From positions 104,469,001 to 104,533,000 of the forward strand of contig NC_060207.1 of assembly GCF_021130785.1 (NCBI RefSeq): DNA of 64,000 nt. The letters run 5' to 3'. Both the position numbers and the translations under genes were made by a program. The stretch comes from Homalodisca vitripennis. Taxonomy: Eukaryota > Arthropoda > Insecta > Hemiptera > Cicadellidae. Of the stretch, positions 45,779 through 56,530 are shown piece after piece (positions within the stretch are counted from its first letter, which is position 1; each line of letters begins with the position of its first letter). The notes beneath the pieces were generated by a model. It worked only from the letters and a program-made list of their open reading frames with translations. It did not search any database and was not told the DNA's origin.

Positions 45779-47563
45779 TTATTTATTTATTTCAACGGTT
45801 CCACCATTTTTACAAAAGTAATTCAACAAATCAAGTACTTAGCAATCAAGATGACAAATCATAATCAATATACACAGTCTTATGTAAGCTCTAACTTGAA
45901 CAACATAGGCAATAACAGAGTGATATACTATAAATATGAATAACAAAAACAACAATAAATAACAAGGAATAATAACAATACAGTAACAGCAACGATAAAT
46001 AAATAGTTGACCAATGCTATAACATTAATAAAATTTAGAAACTCAACAATATACTATCAATAATTAATACAATCGTAGCTGTTAGTTACTGTAAGTGGAT
46101 CTGTATTAAGCATGTGTTAGGTGTTTACATTTAATAATTTTTTTTTTTTCAGGGTGTATTTTGAATCGTGAAAAAAGTCGATGTGCGCTGCCTCACTACC
46201 CAGTTTTAGAAGTCTGCTTATTCCATGGTTTGATGCATAATATGTGGGCCTAAATCTTCTGCAGAAAAGTGTCTTAGAGCGGGTACCTCTCGGTATAGAG
46301 AAGTCTATATCCGACACTAGATGAGGGCAGTCGAGGAAGCCGTTCACCAGCCTGTACAGGAATAAAATATCAATATATTTTCTTCTTTCCTGGAGAGGTT
46401 GCAGTCCATATAGCATCTCAATCTCAGCGACGGGGGTTGCAAGATAATTATATCCCAGTTTGACTCCAAGAAGTCTTAAGCAACGCACCTGCACTCTGTT
46501 CAGCAGCACAAAGTGGCCCACTTGATATGGAGACCAAACAACGGAACAGTACTCCAACAAAGGACGCACAAGAGTCTTATAGAGGATAGCCAATGTAGAG
46601 GGGGATCTAAAGTCTTTGCAGGTTCGGGCAATAAACCCAAGCATAGAAGAGGACTTATTTGTAACATGCACTATGTGTTCGTAAGGGCTTAGGGAGGGTG
46701 TCATAATAACTCCAAGGTCCCTGACTCTGTCTACTATCTTAAGAGGGGATCCATTTAGAGAATAGTCAAAGGGCCTGGCTGTGTTGCTTCGAGTGTAGCT
46801 GATGACAAGACACTTGGCTATATTAAGCTCCATAGCATTTACTCTGCACCAGTTACTTATCCTGTCAAGGGAATGTTGGAGTTCCTCTTGGTCATGAGGA
46901 GATGTAACCCTGCTGAAAACCTTAATATCATCAGCAAACAGAAGAAACTTCGATGATATTGCACTAGAAATATCATTAATAAACAGGTTAAAAAGCAGTG
47001 GGCCCAGATGAGATCCCTGTGGTACACCTGAGGGGACAGAGAATGGCAAGGACGTGCCTCCATCGTACTTGACTATAAGAGTACGTTCCCGCAAATAGCT
47101 ACTCATCCAACGAAGCAGAGGTCCCCAAATGCCATAGCCTTCAAGCTTTGATATAAGTAGACTGTATTAATCTTATCGAATGCTTTACTAAAATCTAGAT
47201 ATATGCAATCTACCTGTGAGGAATTTGCAAAAGCTGACATTATATATTCCTGAAACATCAGTAGATTGGTTGTGGTAGAGCGGCCCCTCAAGAAACCATG
47301 TTGCTCCAAACAGATGCGACTCGTGAGTTGAGAATATATATTGTTCAAGATGATACTTTCAAACACCTTAGCGAGAGCAGACTGTATCACAATGGGTCTA
47401 TAGTCTCTTATGTTCCCTCTATCTCCAGACTTAAATATTGGGATTACATAGCTCTGCTTCAAGTTAGATGGAAAGACTCCAGAGGTAAGTAGAGGCCTGA
47501 AGAGAATTGTTAAATGAACTGCAAGTATTGGAGCACACTGTTTTAGAACTCGTGGTGGTATGT
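45779..47563 (-). mobile_element. 5'-truncated LINE with long reverse transcriptase frame
   Basis: The 3' end is an AAAT-type tail (ATTTATTTATTTATTT on the plus strand at 45778-45793). The 5' end lies within the RT domain at about 47563. The 3' UTR is about 330 bp. It lies between the two AT-hook genes, ending about 100 bp upstream of the copy-2 promoter, and is antisense to them. Confidence 0.85.
46117..47563 (-). pseudogene. LINE reverse transcriptase, Jockey/CR1-like, one frameshift
   Basis: From the 5' edge: PPRVLKQCAPILAV, then SYVIPIFKSGDRGNIRDYRP and IVIQSALAKVFESII (RT blocks 1-2), EQHGFLRGRSTTTNLL (block 3) and CIYLDFSKAFDKIN (first catalytic Asp). A frameshift near 47160 leads to the 329-codon frame 47106-46117: SGVPQGSHLGPLLFNLFIND, then FLLFADDIKVFS (catalytic FADD box), then LNIAKCLVISYTR, RDLGVIMTPSL and YKTLVRPLLEYCSVVWSPYQ, followed by the basic C-terminal region. 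Apart from this frameshift it looks intact over almost 500 residues, so it is a relatively young copy. The missing 5' half would encode the endonuclease and ORF1. Confidence 0.85.
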
Positions 47564-47659
47564 CATATTACATATACAGTTTAGATTTCTGTGGACGTAT
47601 AAAAGCGCTTTATATAATGCGTGTTTGTGTTTAATAATTTGTTTTCGTTTTATTAGTGA

Positions 47660-47790
47660 AATATGTTGGCGCCTTGTTCCCGCCATTCTAGAAGTGAGAT
47701 TATCATTGTGATGTCTTTTCTATTTATTATAGCCTGATTTTTATTTGGCGGCTTGGGTTGGGTACCCATTTGGCGGGCGGCGTCACTGTA
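47660..47790 (+). promoter_or_regulatory. Promoter region of AT-hook gene copy 2, with E2F-like sites
   Basis: TTGGCGCC (47666-47673), TTCCCGCC (47677-47684), TTTGGCGG (47744-47751), TTTGGCGGG (47769-47777) and GGCGTCAC (47780-47787) line up with the elements upstream of copy 1. TTCCCGCC and TTTGGCGGG are close to the classical E2F consensus. The conservation of the sites against diverged surroundings suggests function. Confidence 0.55.
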
Positions 47791-47847
47791 CAGTGTTCTC
47801 TTGCTTGACGTCTTAGCTGGAGAGATTGGTTAGACTTTTGTCCGTAG
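47790..47847 (+). other. Non-coding first exon of AT-hook gene copy 2
   Basis: It ends at the donor TCCGTAG|GTAAGA, as in copy 1. The 5' limit is uncertain. The matching acceptor is TTTGTTCAG at 50913. Confidence 0.5.
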
Positions 47848-48421
47848 GTAAGACAAAGACTGTGCAATTAAATTTAGCGGTATTAATTTATTTATTATAA
47901 TTGATGCAGTTTTTTTATTATCTTTACTTTAAAGTCCAACATATAGTTAGAATTTATATTCGTTATCGCTATGCTTCAGTTACTGTCAATGGCCTCATCT
48001 AGTTTATCATCATTATCTATACATATTCTAATGGATCGTCTTGTTAATTTATTAATTTTGGTTTTAAATTTGTATTTTATTGTAGTGAATTTAAAAGTTT
48101 GTTATGTTTCTGTATCAAGTTTTTGAAAAAGTTTAAGGAGCTTTCACAGGTACCAAGCCTATTGTCTGATAGCGTCCCTTAGAATTGGCGGCATTTTGTC
48201 TTAACCACAAATTTACATTTGTTCTATAATTATATTCCTATCTAATAAACATTCTCTTAATCAAACCAAAATCAACAGGGCATGAGCTTAAACATCTAAA
48301 TTTAATTATGCTGATATTTAATATATATAGGTGTAATTAATATTCAGAGATAATGGGCCTACTAAATTTTAGTCTAGCTTTCTTGAAGTGTCATAAAATC
48401 GGCCCAGTTTTTAATTAGTAT

Positions 48422-49422
48422 TAGAGATGGGCAGTATTTAACATATTAGTGTTGGTAATAATGTTTATTCAGCGATAATCTATTACCAGGATTACATGTT
48501 ACCAATAACACCCTGTTCTTTACGGTAACAGGTGGCCTGAATGATTTGGCTTTCTCATAATGTCTTTTTAGTATTGGGTTACTCAGTAACTAACCTGTTA
48601 CTGAGTATCAGCTGAGGTTATTATCGTGCAAGTAAATAAGGCTAGGAATGGACCGGTTTTGGTAACACTTCCTAGTATTCGGTTACTGAGAAACCAATAA
48701 CGTAGTGGAGTGAACTGGATGGTTTGGGAGGGAGAGGGAATATAATATCACATTGAAATATAGAATAAAATATATTTATCAAAATAAAAACGTAGACTTG
48801 TTGGGTAGGGTACGATAAGCGGTCACGGTGTTTTATATTGATATTGGCAAACGATATTACCATAACCATCGATATAATCAGTCGATAGTAATTAATTATT
48901 TTGAACAATTAACTTAAATAATCTATATCAACAGCTGTAAACACTTTCAAATAATACACGTAGGGTAATATTTCAATTACTTTTTTACTTATTAACTTAA
49001 GTAACATTTGATTATTAAAAATATTTGTCATTTAATATTGTTTGTTCTCAGTTATCGTTAATTATAAGTACTCTATTTAAAAGTAGTCTACTAATTTAAA
49101 TATTACATTGTAGTGAGTTAAGTTTTTGTATACTAAAACAATAATTGTATTATGCAGGGAAAATTTTAAATAATCAGTTTATAATTGGTATATTTTTCAA
49201 AGTAGTCCACCTGTCTAAAATTACATTGTACTGATTTAGTTAATTTTTGTATACTATGTCTAAATAGCCCTACACATGTAGATTTAGTGTGACTCAGTTT
49301 GCTTGTATCTAATATTGGGTCAGCTGGTAACTTGTTACCACAGTAACAGGTTACTGGAACATAATAACAACTAACCACATTATTTTGATATTATTGAGAA
49401 ATAATGGGATTTCCCATCTCTT
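48422..49422. mobile_element. hAT-like MITE interrupted by a Merlin-like end
   Basis: The left terminus TAGAGATGGGCAG and the right terminus, inverted, TAAGAGATGGG are similar. The flanks ATTAGTAT (48414-48421) and ACTAGTAT (49423-49430) match at 7 of 8 bases. The interior has repeated GTTACTGAGTA and AGTAACAGGTTACT words in both orientations. The Merlin-like piece (48803-49021) sits inside it. Confidence 0.5.
48803..49021 (+). mobile_element. Truncated left end of Merlin-like element
   Basis: It starts GGGTAGGGTACGATAAGCGG and follows the left part of the elements at 10100 and 50066 up to TTTGATTATTAAAAAT, where the transposase ATG would follow; instead the similarity ends. Confidence 0.8.
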
Positions 49423-50065
49423 AACTAGTATGTTATTAAACCAGCTGTTGGAATGTATGCATAAATCTTATAAATATGTTATACTTACTTAAGGTTGGAT
49501 ATTAGGATACTTTACCATATATAATGGGTAAACAGTTCTTTTTTAACGGATTTGGGTAATTCAAAGACATTTGTGTTCATTGTTTTCAGCAGCAATATAT
49601 TTTAAAGTTTTTTCCTCATTTAAGTATATCGTAAGAATGATTGTTTAAATATAGGGAAAATAGTTCTTTCAATATAATACTTTTTAAGTTACAGTTTTCA
49701 ATAAACATCTTTCACGACAGTACCTATTAAGTATCAAATAAGAATTCCAGAGGGTTTGATAATGAATACTCTTGACTGTTAATCTGGGCTATGGCAGCAC
49801 CCTGCTGCGCTAACTATTGATGCAAGAATGATAGTACCCTACTTAAGTTAACTAGTAACAGATGTAAATAACAGAGGGTCTGATATTCCTCTGTTAATCA
49901 CGGATTCCTCTGGTAATCAGTGCATCTTCGGTGTTAAGAAATTTGCATTGATAGAAATATTTTTACTTAGCCTACTTGTGCCAGGGGCATTCATGATTGG
50001 TACTTTCTTGCGCCAAATCATTCCAACGTAACCTGGAATGAATATATTTCCTATATTCTTTTTGT

Positions 50066-50480
50066 GGATAGGGTACGATGAGCGGACCCGGTTTTTTATA
50101 TCGAAATTAGCAAACAATATTACTTAATCATAACCACCGATATAATCAATCGATACTGATTAATTATTTTGAACAATTAACTTAAATAATCTATATCAAC
50201 ACCTGTAAACACTTTCAAATAATACACGTAAGGTAATATTTCAATTTTACATATAATAATTTGATTATTAAAAATGGTAGTCAATTTTAGAAAACTACAC
50301 GACATTGCTTTGAAAGATGATAAGACATGTTTTACGTGGCTTCAACATGTTGGACTCGTACCGAAAAATCCATCATGTGAAATTTGTGGGAAAGAAACAA
50401 CTGTAACTGTGAGAGGATGGCCTCAAAACAATTGTGTTGTTGTAAGCCCCACTCATATTATGAATTGTACTTGAGAAAGT
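50066..50480 (+). mobile_element. Merlin-like element, left end with transposase start
   Basis: The left terminus (GGATAGGGTACGATGAGCGG) and about 200 bp of subterminal DNA match 10100 and 48803, then the transposase start follows (50274). No right terminus was found. Confidence 0.75.
50274..50474 (+). pseudogene. Merlin/ISXO2-like transposase N-terminal fragment (66 aa)
   Basis: Open from the ATG: MVVNFRKLHDIALKDDKTCF, then TWLQHVGLVPKNPSCEICGK and ETTVTVRGWPQNN, then unrelated residues and a stop. The region TCFTWLQHVGL followed by CEICGKET and VRG resembles the N-terminal helix plus zinc-ribbon half of ISXO2/Merlin transposases (helix, CxxCG, basic strand, W). The catalytic DDE domain is missing. 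The same start occurs in damaged form at 11169. Family assignment is inference; the 8-bp duplication and GGG ends of related copies agree with it. Confidence 0.55.
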
Positions 50481-50932
50481 CATTAGCCAGATGGAAAAAG
50501 CTGTGTTTGGGGCATTCTTGGGCACCTCAGCTTAATCAAACAGTGCAACTCTAACACAGACACCAATATCTTAATATTGTCAAAATTTGTATTGTTGATA
50601 TCATTGACTCTGGTACTAAAATTTAGTTGAGTACATAAAATTAAGAAATAAAATACACTTTAATGAGTATTAAACTTGAATGAGTAGAAATATAAATTAT
50701 TAATCAAGATTCAATCTTAAATAGTTCAATTAAATTGTTTTGCTTTAAAAAGGTGTATAGAATATTATTAATTAAATATCTGATAAATTCGAAACAAGAA
50801 GGTCTACCTTGGTAACTTACCCACACTCTCCTATTGAATGAGAGTTTTAACAGCACTTTTAAAACTAAAATTTTAAACATTTTGTTCTTACTTTTGCATT
50901 ATTATTTGTTCAGGTAACATAAAGTTGCTGAT

Positions 50933-53900
50933 ATGGCTGATGATGCAGTAGTGGAGAAGAAACGTGGTCGCAAGTCCGCAGTAGATGTAAGTATTATTGT
51001 ATTTTTGTAATAGTTAAAAAGTATTACTTGACATTATTTTAATTCAGAATTCCTAATCAAATATTTTAATCTTTTATGTCCTGTTTAACCTTGGAACTGG
51101 CAGTCATTACTTTCTCATATGGCAGGTCACATTCTTAGTGTTTTGTACCCGTACTTTAAAATTTGTTTAAACAATTTTTATTATAAATCTATATGTAATA
51201 CACATAAAAATATATACATTAAATATTTCATGAGAATGTAGAGATGATTATGGTATAAAACGTTATGCATAAACTAAAAAAATTAGTACACTAAAATATT
51301 TTTGTTGTTGAAAAGTGGTAGGGTGGCACCTGGTAAAGTGTGATGGTATAATAAATATTAGCATATTTTGAGATAGCCCATTTATTCTTTATTTTATATA
51401 ATTTCAGAAAATATATGATGGCATCCAGGTTTTCTTGAAGAAAAAATTAAATATATTGCAAAAACACATAATACAGATAGTACATGAAAGGCTACATTTG
51501 TAACTATGAGTATGATTATTTTAAAAAATTTACAAAAATTATAATTCTTATTCTAAATGTTTCCAAAATGTACAAAAGTTTAGAGAATTATATGAACTGC
51601 AAAACAAATAAATTATAACACTTTTTTTTGATAAGTGGATGCACCTAAATTAATTAATATAGGTAACTACAATCATTTTCTAAAATTAAAATAAAAAAAG
51701 TAAATTTTAATATGGAAATTTTTCACTGATTATATTAATTTAACAATAAGTAAATACTAATTTGAACTTTGGCTGAAATATGAACTGTTTGGGGTTTTGT
51801 AAAGCATAAATAGAACTTAGGTGTCACTATCAAGGTCTAGTTTAAGTCTGAGTTCCATCTGTCCAAGTCTGACTGGTCAAAAGTTCTCTAATGTCAAAAA
51901 TCAGCTAAATTTTGAGACATTACTGAAATAAAAGCCTAAAACAAGATATAAGCTAACATAACATACCATACCCGTGATATATCACTAATATTGTAGCACC
52001 CAAACACTTTCACTACACTGCACAATAGCCTAGATTGACCTAGGCTTACTAATTTGTAACATATCACATACAAAATCATGAAATTACTAACAAAAACGCT
52101 AAATATTGATTTAAAAAGATCCATAATAAACTCGTTTATGAGTAATTAACACTATCTCATGAAATAAAACTTTTTGACTAAATCTAAAACAAGACAACAC
52201 AGACAGACATTTGCCTCAAATTGGCTAGATGAAGACGATCATTCTGGCAAGTTTATGATGTCACTGTGACATCATTATTGCCAAAATGGCGAAAAAATTT
52301 CACCATTGAAAGCAACTCTTTATGTTTGAAATGGCATATAAATAGTGGTGGTAGTGTTGACTCATGTACTATGTGTGAACTGTTAAAATGGTTGCATGTC
52401 AGATCGACATTATAATTTGATTCTAACAGATTCTAAATTGAGAAGGTTTCAAAATAAATATGTTAAAAATTAATTAATTATGTATACATATATATCTGTC
52501 TCACATATGCGCTTAAATAACAAACTAACATATGATCGGAAGACTAAATACCTGTCAAACGACTTTTATTTACATTATTCCTAATTAAATTTGTATAAAT
52601 GACAATAGCCGAATTAAATTTCAATAAACATTGAATAAAAAAAGTACTTCCTCTGCCGGGACTCGAATCTGGATCTCTCACATGCTGGGTAAATGTGCTA
52701 CCATTACACCACAGAGTATATATACGATAACCATAGCTGTTCATATTAGTATGTCTGAAGAAAAATACTGTGTATTCTATCAACTTTGTCACATTTCACA
52801 AGGGAGAATTGATGATTGTACTTGTAATGTGTCTCATTGTACTCGAGCAGTAAACATGTTTAGACTGAATATATTATATTGTAAATGCTTTGTTGATTTA
52901 TCTGATAGTAACAAATTCCAGTGGACTACTTTATAATTCTCTGAATTCTCAAACAAATAGAACTTTTCTATAATTAAATTTCACCCATTTTTGACATTTA
53001 ACTATTAATATGGTCATTAAACTTGACATAAGTTAATCATATAAGAAGATAATAATTATAATTAATAATAATGAATTATTATTGAAATATATCAGAAGTT
53101 AAGAACAAAAATTTGTTTCTCTGAATCAATATAAAATACTGTAGAGTAACCATTGTAGCTTTCGAAAGGAAACATTAATGAACCTTGTGTTCACTGGAAG
53201 AAAGGTCTTATTTACTTCTAGAAAAGTATGCTCTTTGGAGGTTTTTAAGGATTAGCAACAACCTGTATAAAACTAAAGGTTTTACTGTTATATAGCTGTT
53301 ATCCCTAGGTATTGTAATACTTTGATATCAATTATACCCGCTTTAGATTTTTTGTTATAAGAAAAAAAACTTTATAACATTTTAGGATGGACCAGCTAAG
53401 AAGAAGGAAAAGAAGGAGGTGAAAGAAAGTGGAGCCACTCCTGCGAAGCGAGGGAGGGGCAGACCAAAGGGCTCTGGCAAGAAAGCTGCCGGAAAAGCAA
53501 AGGTAAGAAGCTATGTCACAAAAATATTCTTTTATATTAGAATTAAACTTCATATTTTATTGGCTTTAAGTATAAGATTAAACAGCTTGTTTCACTCTTA
53601 AAATTTATATTTGCTTCGATTCTGTAAATTACTATTCATTAATGAAGCATTATTAAGAAATTATATAATCTGTATGAATTACTGCGTTGTACCATAGTCG
53701 ATTTCCTCCTTTCTATAAACTGTACTTAAAACATTTAACTGAGAGCTCAATGCCTGTATAGAAAACAAATTATGTATTAAGTTACATTTTAAGTATAATT
53801 TTAATTCAAGACTGGGCTAGTAGTAGGCGTTTGAGTGAAAATCATTGAAATTGTATTTTGCTAAAACAACCTAGTTCTTGCCTTTTTCAGAAAAAGGTTT

Positions 53901-56392
53901 TTCTTCTTTCATCTGAAATATATACTGGTGGAATGCAGTCTTTTTATGGCTGAGAACTATATTGAATTTCCAAAACTTACACTTGTCTCACACGAAAAAC
54001 TTAATTAGGTAGGTATCCGCAGGCTGCTCTGTCTCTATTTTACTATTAGTTATTAGGCTATATAAGTAGGTAAATACATATGTATACATTACAAATAAAA
54101 AAAAATAAAGCTAACATTTATGATTATGTGCAATGAGTTTGAATTTAGGTACTATCTTCTATTTATAGGGACGTTTTTCTTTTTTCACTAGAAGTACAGG
54201 GTGGCACCTGGTGTCACTGAAGCCCGCACTGGTGGTCAGGTACATTTCTGATGGGTCTGATGGGACATCCCAGGTGGCTCTAATTTTTCCGACATCAGAT
54301 TACATTGGATGATCTGGCATGTGATTTGAGGTTGGGAAAGTACTGATCAGAAATGCCCTTGGCCGTCAGTGCAGGTGTTGGTTTGACCCCACACCGCACT
54401 TCCGGAGATAAAAGACATTCCACGAAATAGTATCCAAAATCAAGCTCAGGTCACGTGAGTGCTCATAAATCTTTATACTAATAAATGTGGTACTAATAGT
54501 AAAATATTTATGATAACCTAATCTAAAGCTACTTATATCGCATAATAACAAGTAGTAGATAGGGTCAGAGTAGCCTCTGGATAATAAAAGAAGTACCCTT
54601 AATTACTTACCAATTGTAGTGTTTGTGGGGCTGAAGATTGAAATTATGATGTATTTTGTGGTGAAACTATGATTAGTTTTTTATGCTTCAACACCATACT
54701 TTACACAGATCTGTCTACTCCCCAACTGTAGGTGTTATTCAGCGTAATGTCACTGACTTCGTGAGTCAGTCACCCTTTCTGTTATTTGTCATTATTAGGA
54801 AAATAAATAACTTTATAAAGTGGTAGGAACACTAATTTCATTACGGTTCTATGATAACTGTGAATGTTATATAAAGTAAAAATAAATTCTCATAGTTGGA
54901 CTAGGTCTGCAAAGCCCAAGAGACAACTCTTGTCACACACTATTTTGCTTTTATATTAAAAACATACACCCTTGGATAAAAGTATAATTAAAATATACAA
55001 GTACAATATAGAGTTTTGTATAAGAAATTATATCAATTAAACACTTAAAACTGATGTAGGTACACAAACATATTATTCTTAGATGTGTTTATTATTTTTA
55101 GATACTTTTGTTTGTGTTTATGTGCTTCATAAGGTTTGGTTTCAATATTCTCTTATAGCAAAATTTTTTGGAAAATTCATAAAGCATATTTCTGTATTCT
55201 TAACCCTTTGAGTGCCGGAGCATCGCTGTCAGCGATCCCGCATTATATGCAAGAAATGCCAGAATCGCTGTTAGCGACTTCTGCAGTAACGCTTATATTT
55301 TATATAGTATTTATCTAAATTGGCTCAATGACTACATACGCATTCCAAAGGCTTCAACGTAACTTTTGATGTAGATTTTGTTGCATTCTGGTTAGATTCT
55401 GATTTTTACGGCGGTTGTAAAGTGAGCGCGTCAGTTGAGTTTTGAATCGACCGCTACGGGGACGAGCCGTCGGATGTTTTGTTTGCGCTGCTGTTTATTT
55501 CACAAATGATATTGAAAGTTTTTAAGTGTAAATGGGTTTGTAGTGTTGGTATCTTCAAATTATTTCATTTGTGTATGTTGTTCTAGTCTGTGTGTAAGTA
55601 GAACAATGACTTGACCATGAGTTACGGTGATTGTAAGCATCGAGTACTTTTACTAAATACCTTTGTATCGTTTTTATGTTTTTTGTGTTTGTTCAGTGAT
55701 ATTTATAAACAATGAGTCGTAAAAACATTGCTGATAATGAAGACCTAGTATTGCAGGCATTAGATTTAAGTATTAGCAGTGTAGACAATACACAAGAGTG
55801 TTAGGTTAGGTTAGAAAATTTCTAGTTTTGTAGTGGTTCATATTTTCATATTTATTTTCCAAACTTTATTTATAAGTATAAAAAAAATTGTATATGTCTT
55901 TTTGTAAAGAATTAAATGGAGTATAAGATAGAATAACTAAAAGTGAAAAAATGAAATATTTCAATAACACTAAGTTGTGCCAAAATAAAAAACAAAATGT
56001 TTTTGCTCATAAAGTTTTTGTTAATGATTTTTTTCTATTTGTATAAAAACGTTAAATAAGCGATCAATGTATTATTTGTATAAAGAAAATATATTAAAAA
56101 AAAAAAAAACAAAAACCCGACATTATACCTATAAATAAATTTGTCATGAATTTATAACCAGACCCTTGCAGAATCAGGCATTTTCGCTCGGCGTTTTATG
56201 CATACCATATAGCAAAATGCTGCGGCACTCAAAGGGTTAATACAACACATAATTATTTGTTAAATGAATTCAATCTTTTTACAGGCAAAATCCACTCCTG
56301 GAAAGGGACGTGGAAGGCCAAAAAAAAGTGATAAGAAAGCCGACTCAGCAGAAGAGGAGGAGGAGGAGGAAGAAAACGACGAAGAGAACTAA
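50933..56392 (+). CDS. HMGA-like AT-hook chromatin protein, copy 2 (three coding exons)
   Basis: The exons are 50933-50986, 53386-53502 and 56285-56392, with GT/AG phase-0 introns, giving 92 aa. Exon 1 follows the acceptor at 50913 and 19 bases of UTR. The protein is MADDAVVEKKRGRKSAVD, then a Lys/Glu-rich linker, AT-hooks at about 39-46 (KRGRGRPK) and 64-71 (KGRGRPKK), and an acidic tail with eight Glu (78-92). It differs from copy 1 by A15S, two changes in exon 2 (T to S, P to A), TE to SD after the last hook, and two extra Glu from a GAG/GAA repeat expansion. Exon 2 differs at six bases by eye, three of them silent, while introns are much more diverged, so both copies look selected. The role should be the same as copy 1: binding AT-rich minor groove in chromatin. 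Introns are short (3.1, 2.4 and 2.8 kb). Confidence 0.9.
50987..52498. other. Intron 2 of AT-hook copy 2, proximal part
   Basis: AT-rich; nothing recognised. Confidence 0.5.
52499..52716 (-). mobile_element. tRNA-derived SINE
   Basis: On the minus strand, a tRNA-like head (52716-52651) begins CTCTGTGGTGTAATGGTAGC (A-box) and has GATTCGAGTCCC (B-box). It is followed by a body (about 52631-52499) starting CAATGTTTATTGAAATTTAA. The anticodon-stem part TTTAC/GTGAG folds, but the T-arm pairs badly and base 33 is C, so it is not a working tRNA. Matching body and head pieces are at 60157-60385. Confidence 0.75.
53155..53385. other. Intron 2 segment of copy 2 conserved in copy 1
   Basis: About 120 bases (53158-53275) match 27365-27485 in copy 1, including CTTGTGTTCACTGG and TTAAGGATTAGCAA. 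In copy 1 the match is followed by the piggyBac element at about 27490, so this is the uninterrupted form. Confidence 0.6.
54175..54478. repeat. Diverged MITE of the CACGTGAG-ended family
   Basis: The right part TCAAGCTCAGGTCACGTGAG matches the ends at 15668 and 16500. The interior has GAAGCCCGCACTGGTGG and, inverted, CACCTGCACTGACGGCC, a diverged inverted arrangement related to the palindrome at 13831-13883. The left end is unclear. Confidence 0.5.
55204..56236 (+). mobile_element. piggyBac-type deletion derivative in intron 3 of AT-hook copy 2
   Basis: TTAA (55200-55203) is followed by CCCTTTGAGTGCCGGAGC. The right end, inverted, is CCCTTTGAGTGCCGCAGC, next to TTAA (56237-56240). The 17-18-bp terminal repeats are almost perfect. 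It carries a 30-codon transposase-like start (55712). The matching intron of copy 1 (about 38290-38330) lacks it, so it arrived after the gene duplication. Confidence 0.9.
55712..55804 (+). pseudogene. piggyBac-type transposase N-terminal exon remnant
   Basis: MSRKNIADNEDLVLQALDLS followed by ISSVDNTQEC and a stop. It is short and acidic, at the same place relative to the left terminus as the remnants at 22885 and 61412. The catalytic domain is absent. Confidence 0.5.
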
Positions 56393-56530
56393 ATCTGTGC
56401 TAATGAATGTTAAGGAAGAACTGCCTTTATGAAAATATGTAGGTTATATACAAAATAAATATTTGTATGTATTTTACATACAAGTCTTATCTAGATAGAT
56501 AGTGTCTTACAAAAGTGCCACTGAAATGCA
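56393..56530 (+). terminator. 3' UTR and poly(A) signal of AT-hook copy 2
   Basis: AATAAA at 56454-56459, about 62 bases after the stop. Collinear with the copy 1 UTR, whose signal is further on at 38581. Confidence 0.6.

Noticed and set aside
52651..52716. Possible tRNA gene (minus strand)
   Set aside because: A- and B-box words are present, but the T-arm does not pair well, base 33 is C and similar copies occur with a shared non-tRNA body; it is a SINE head.
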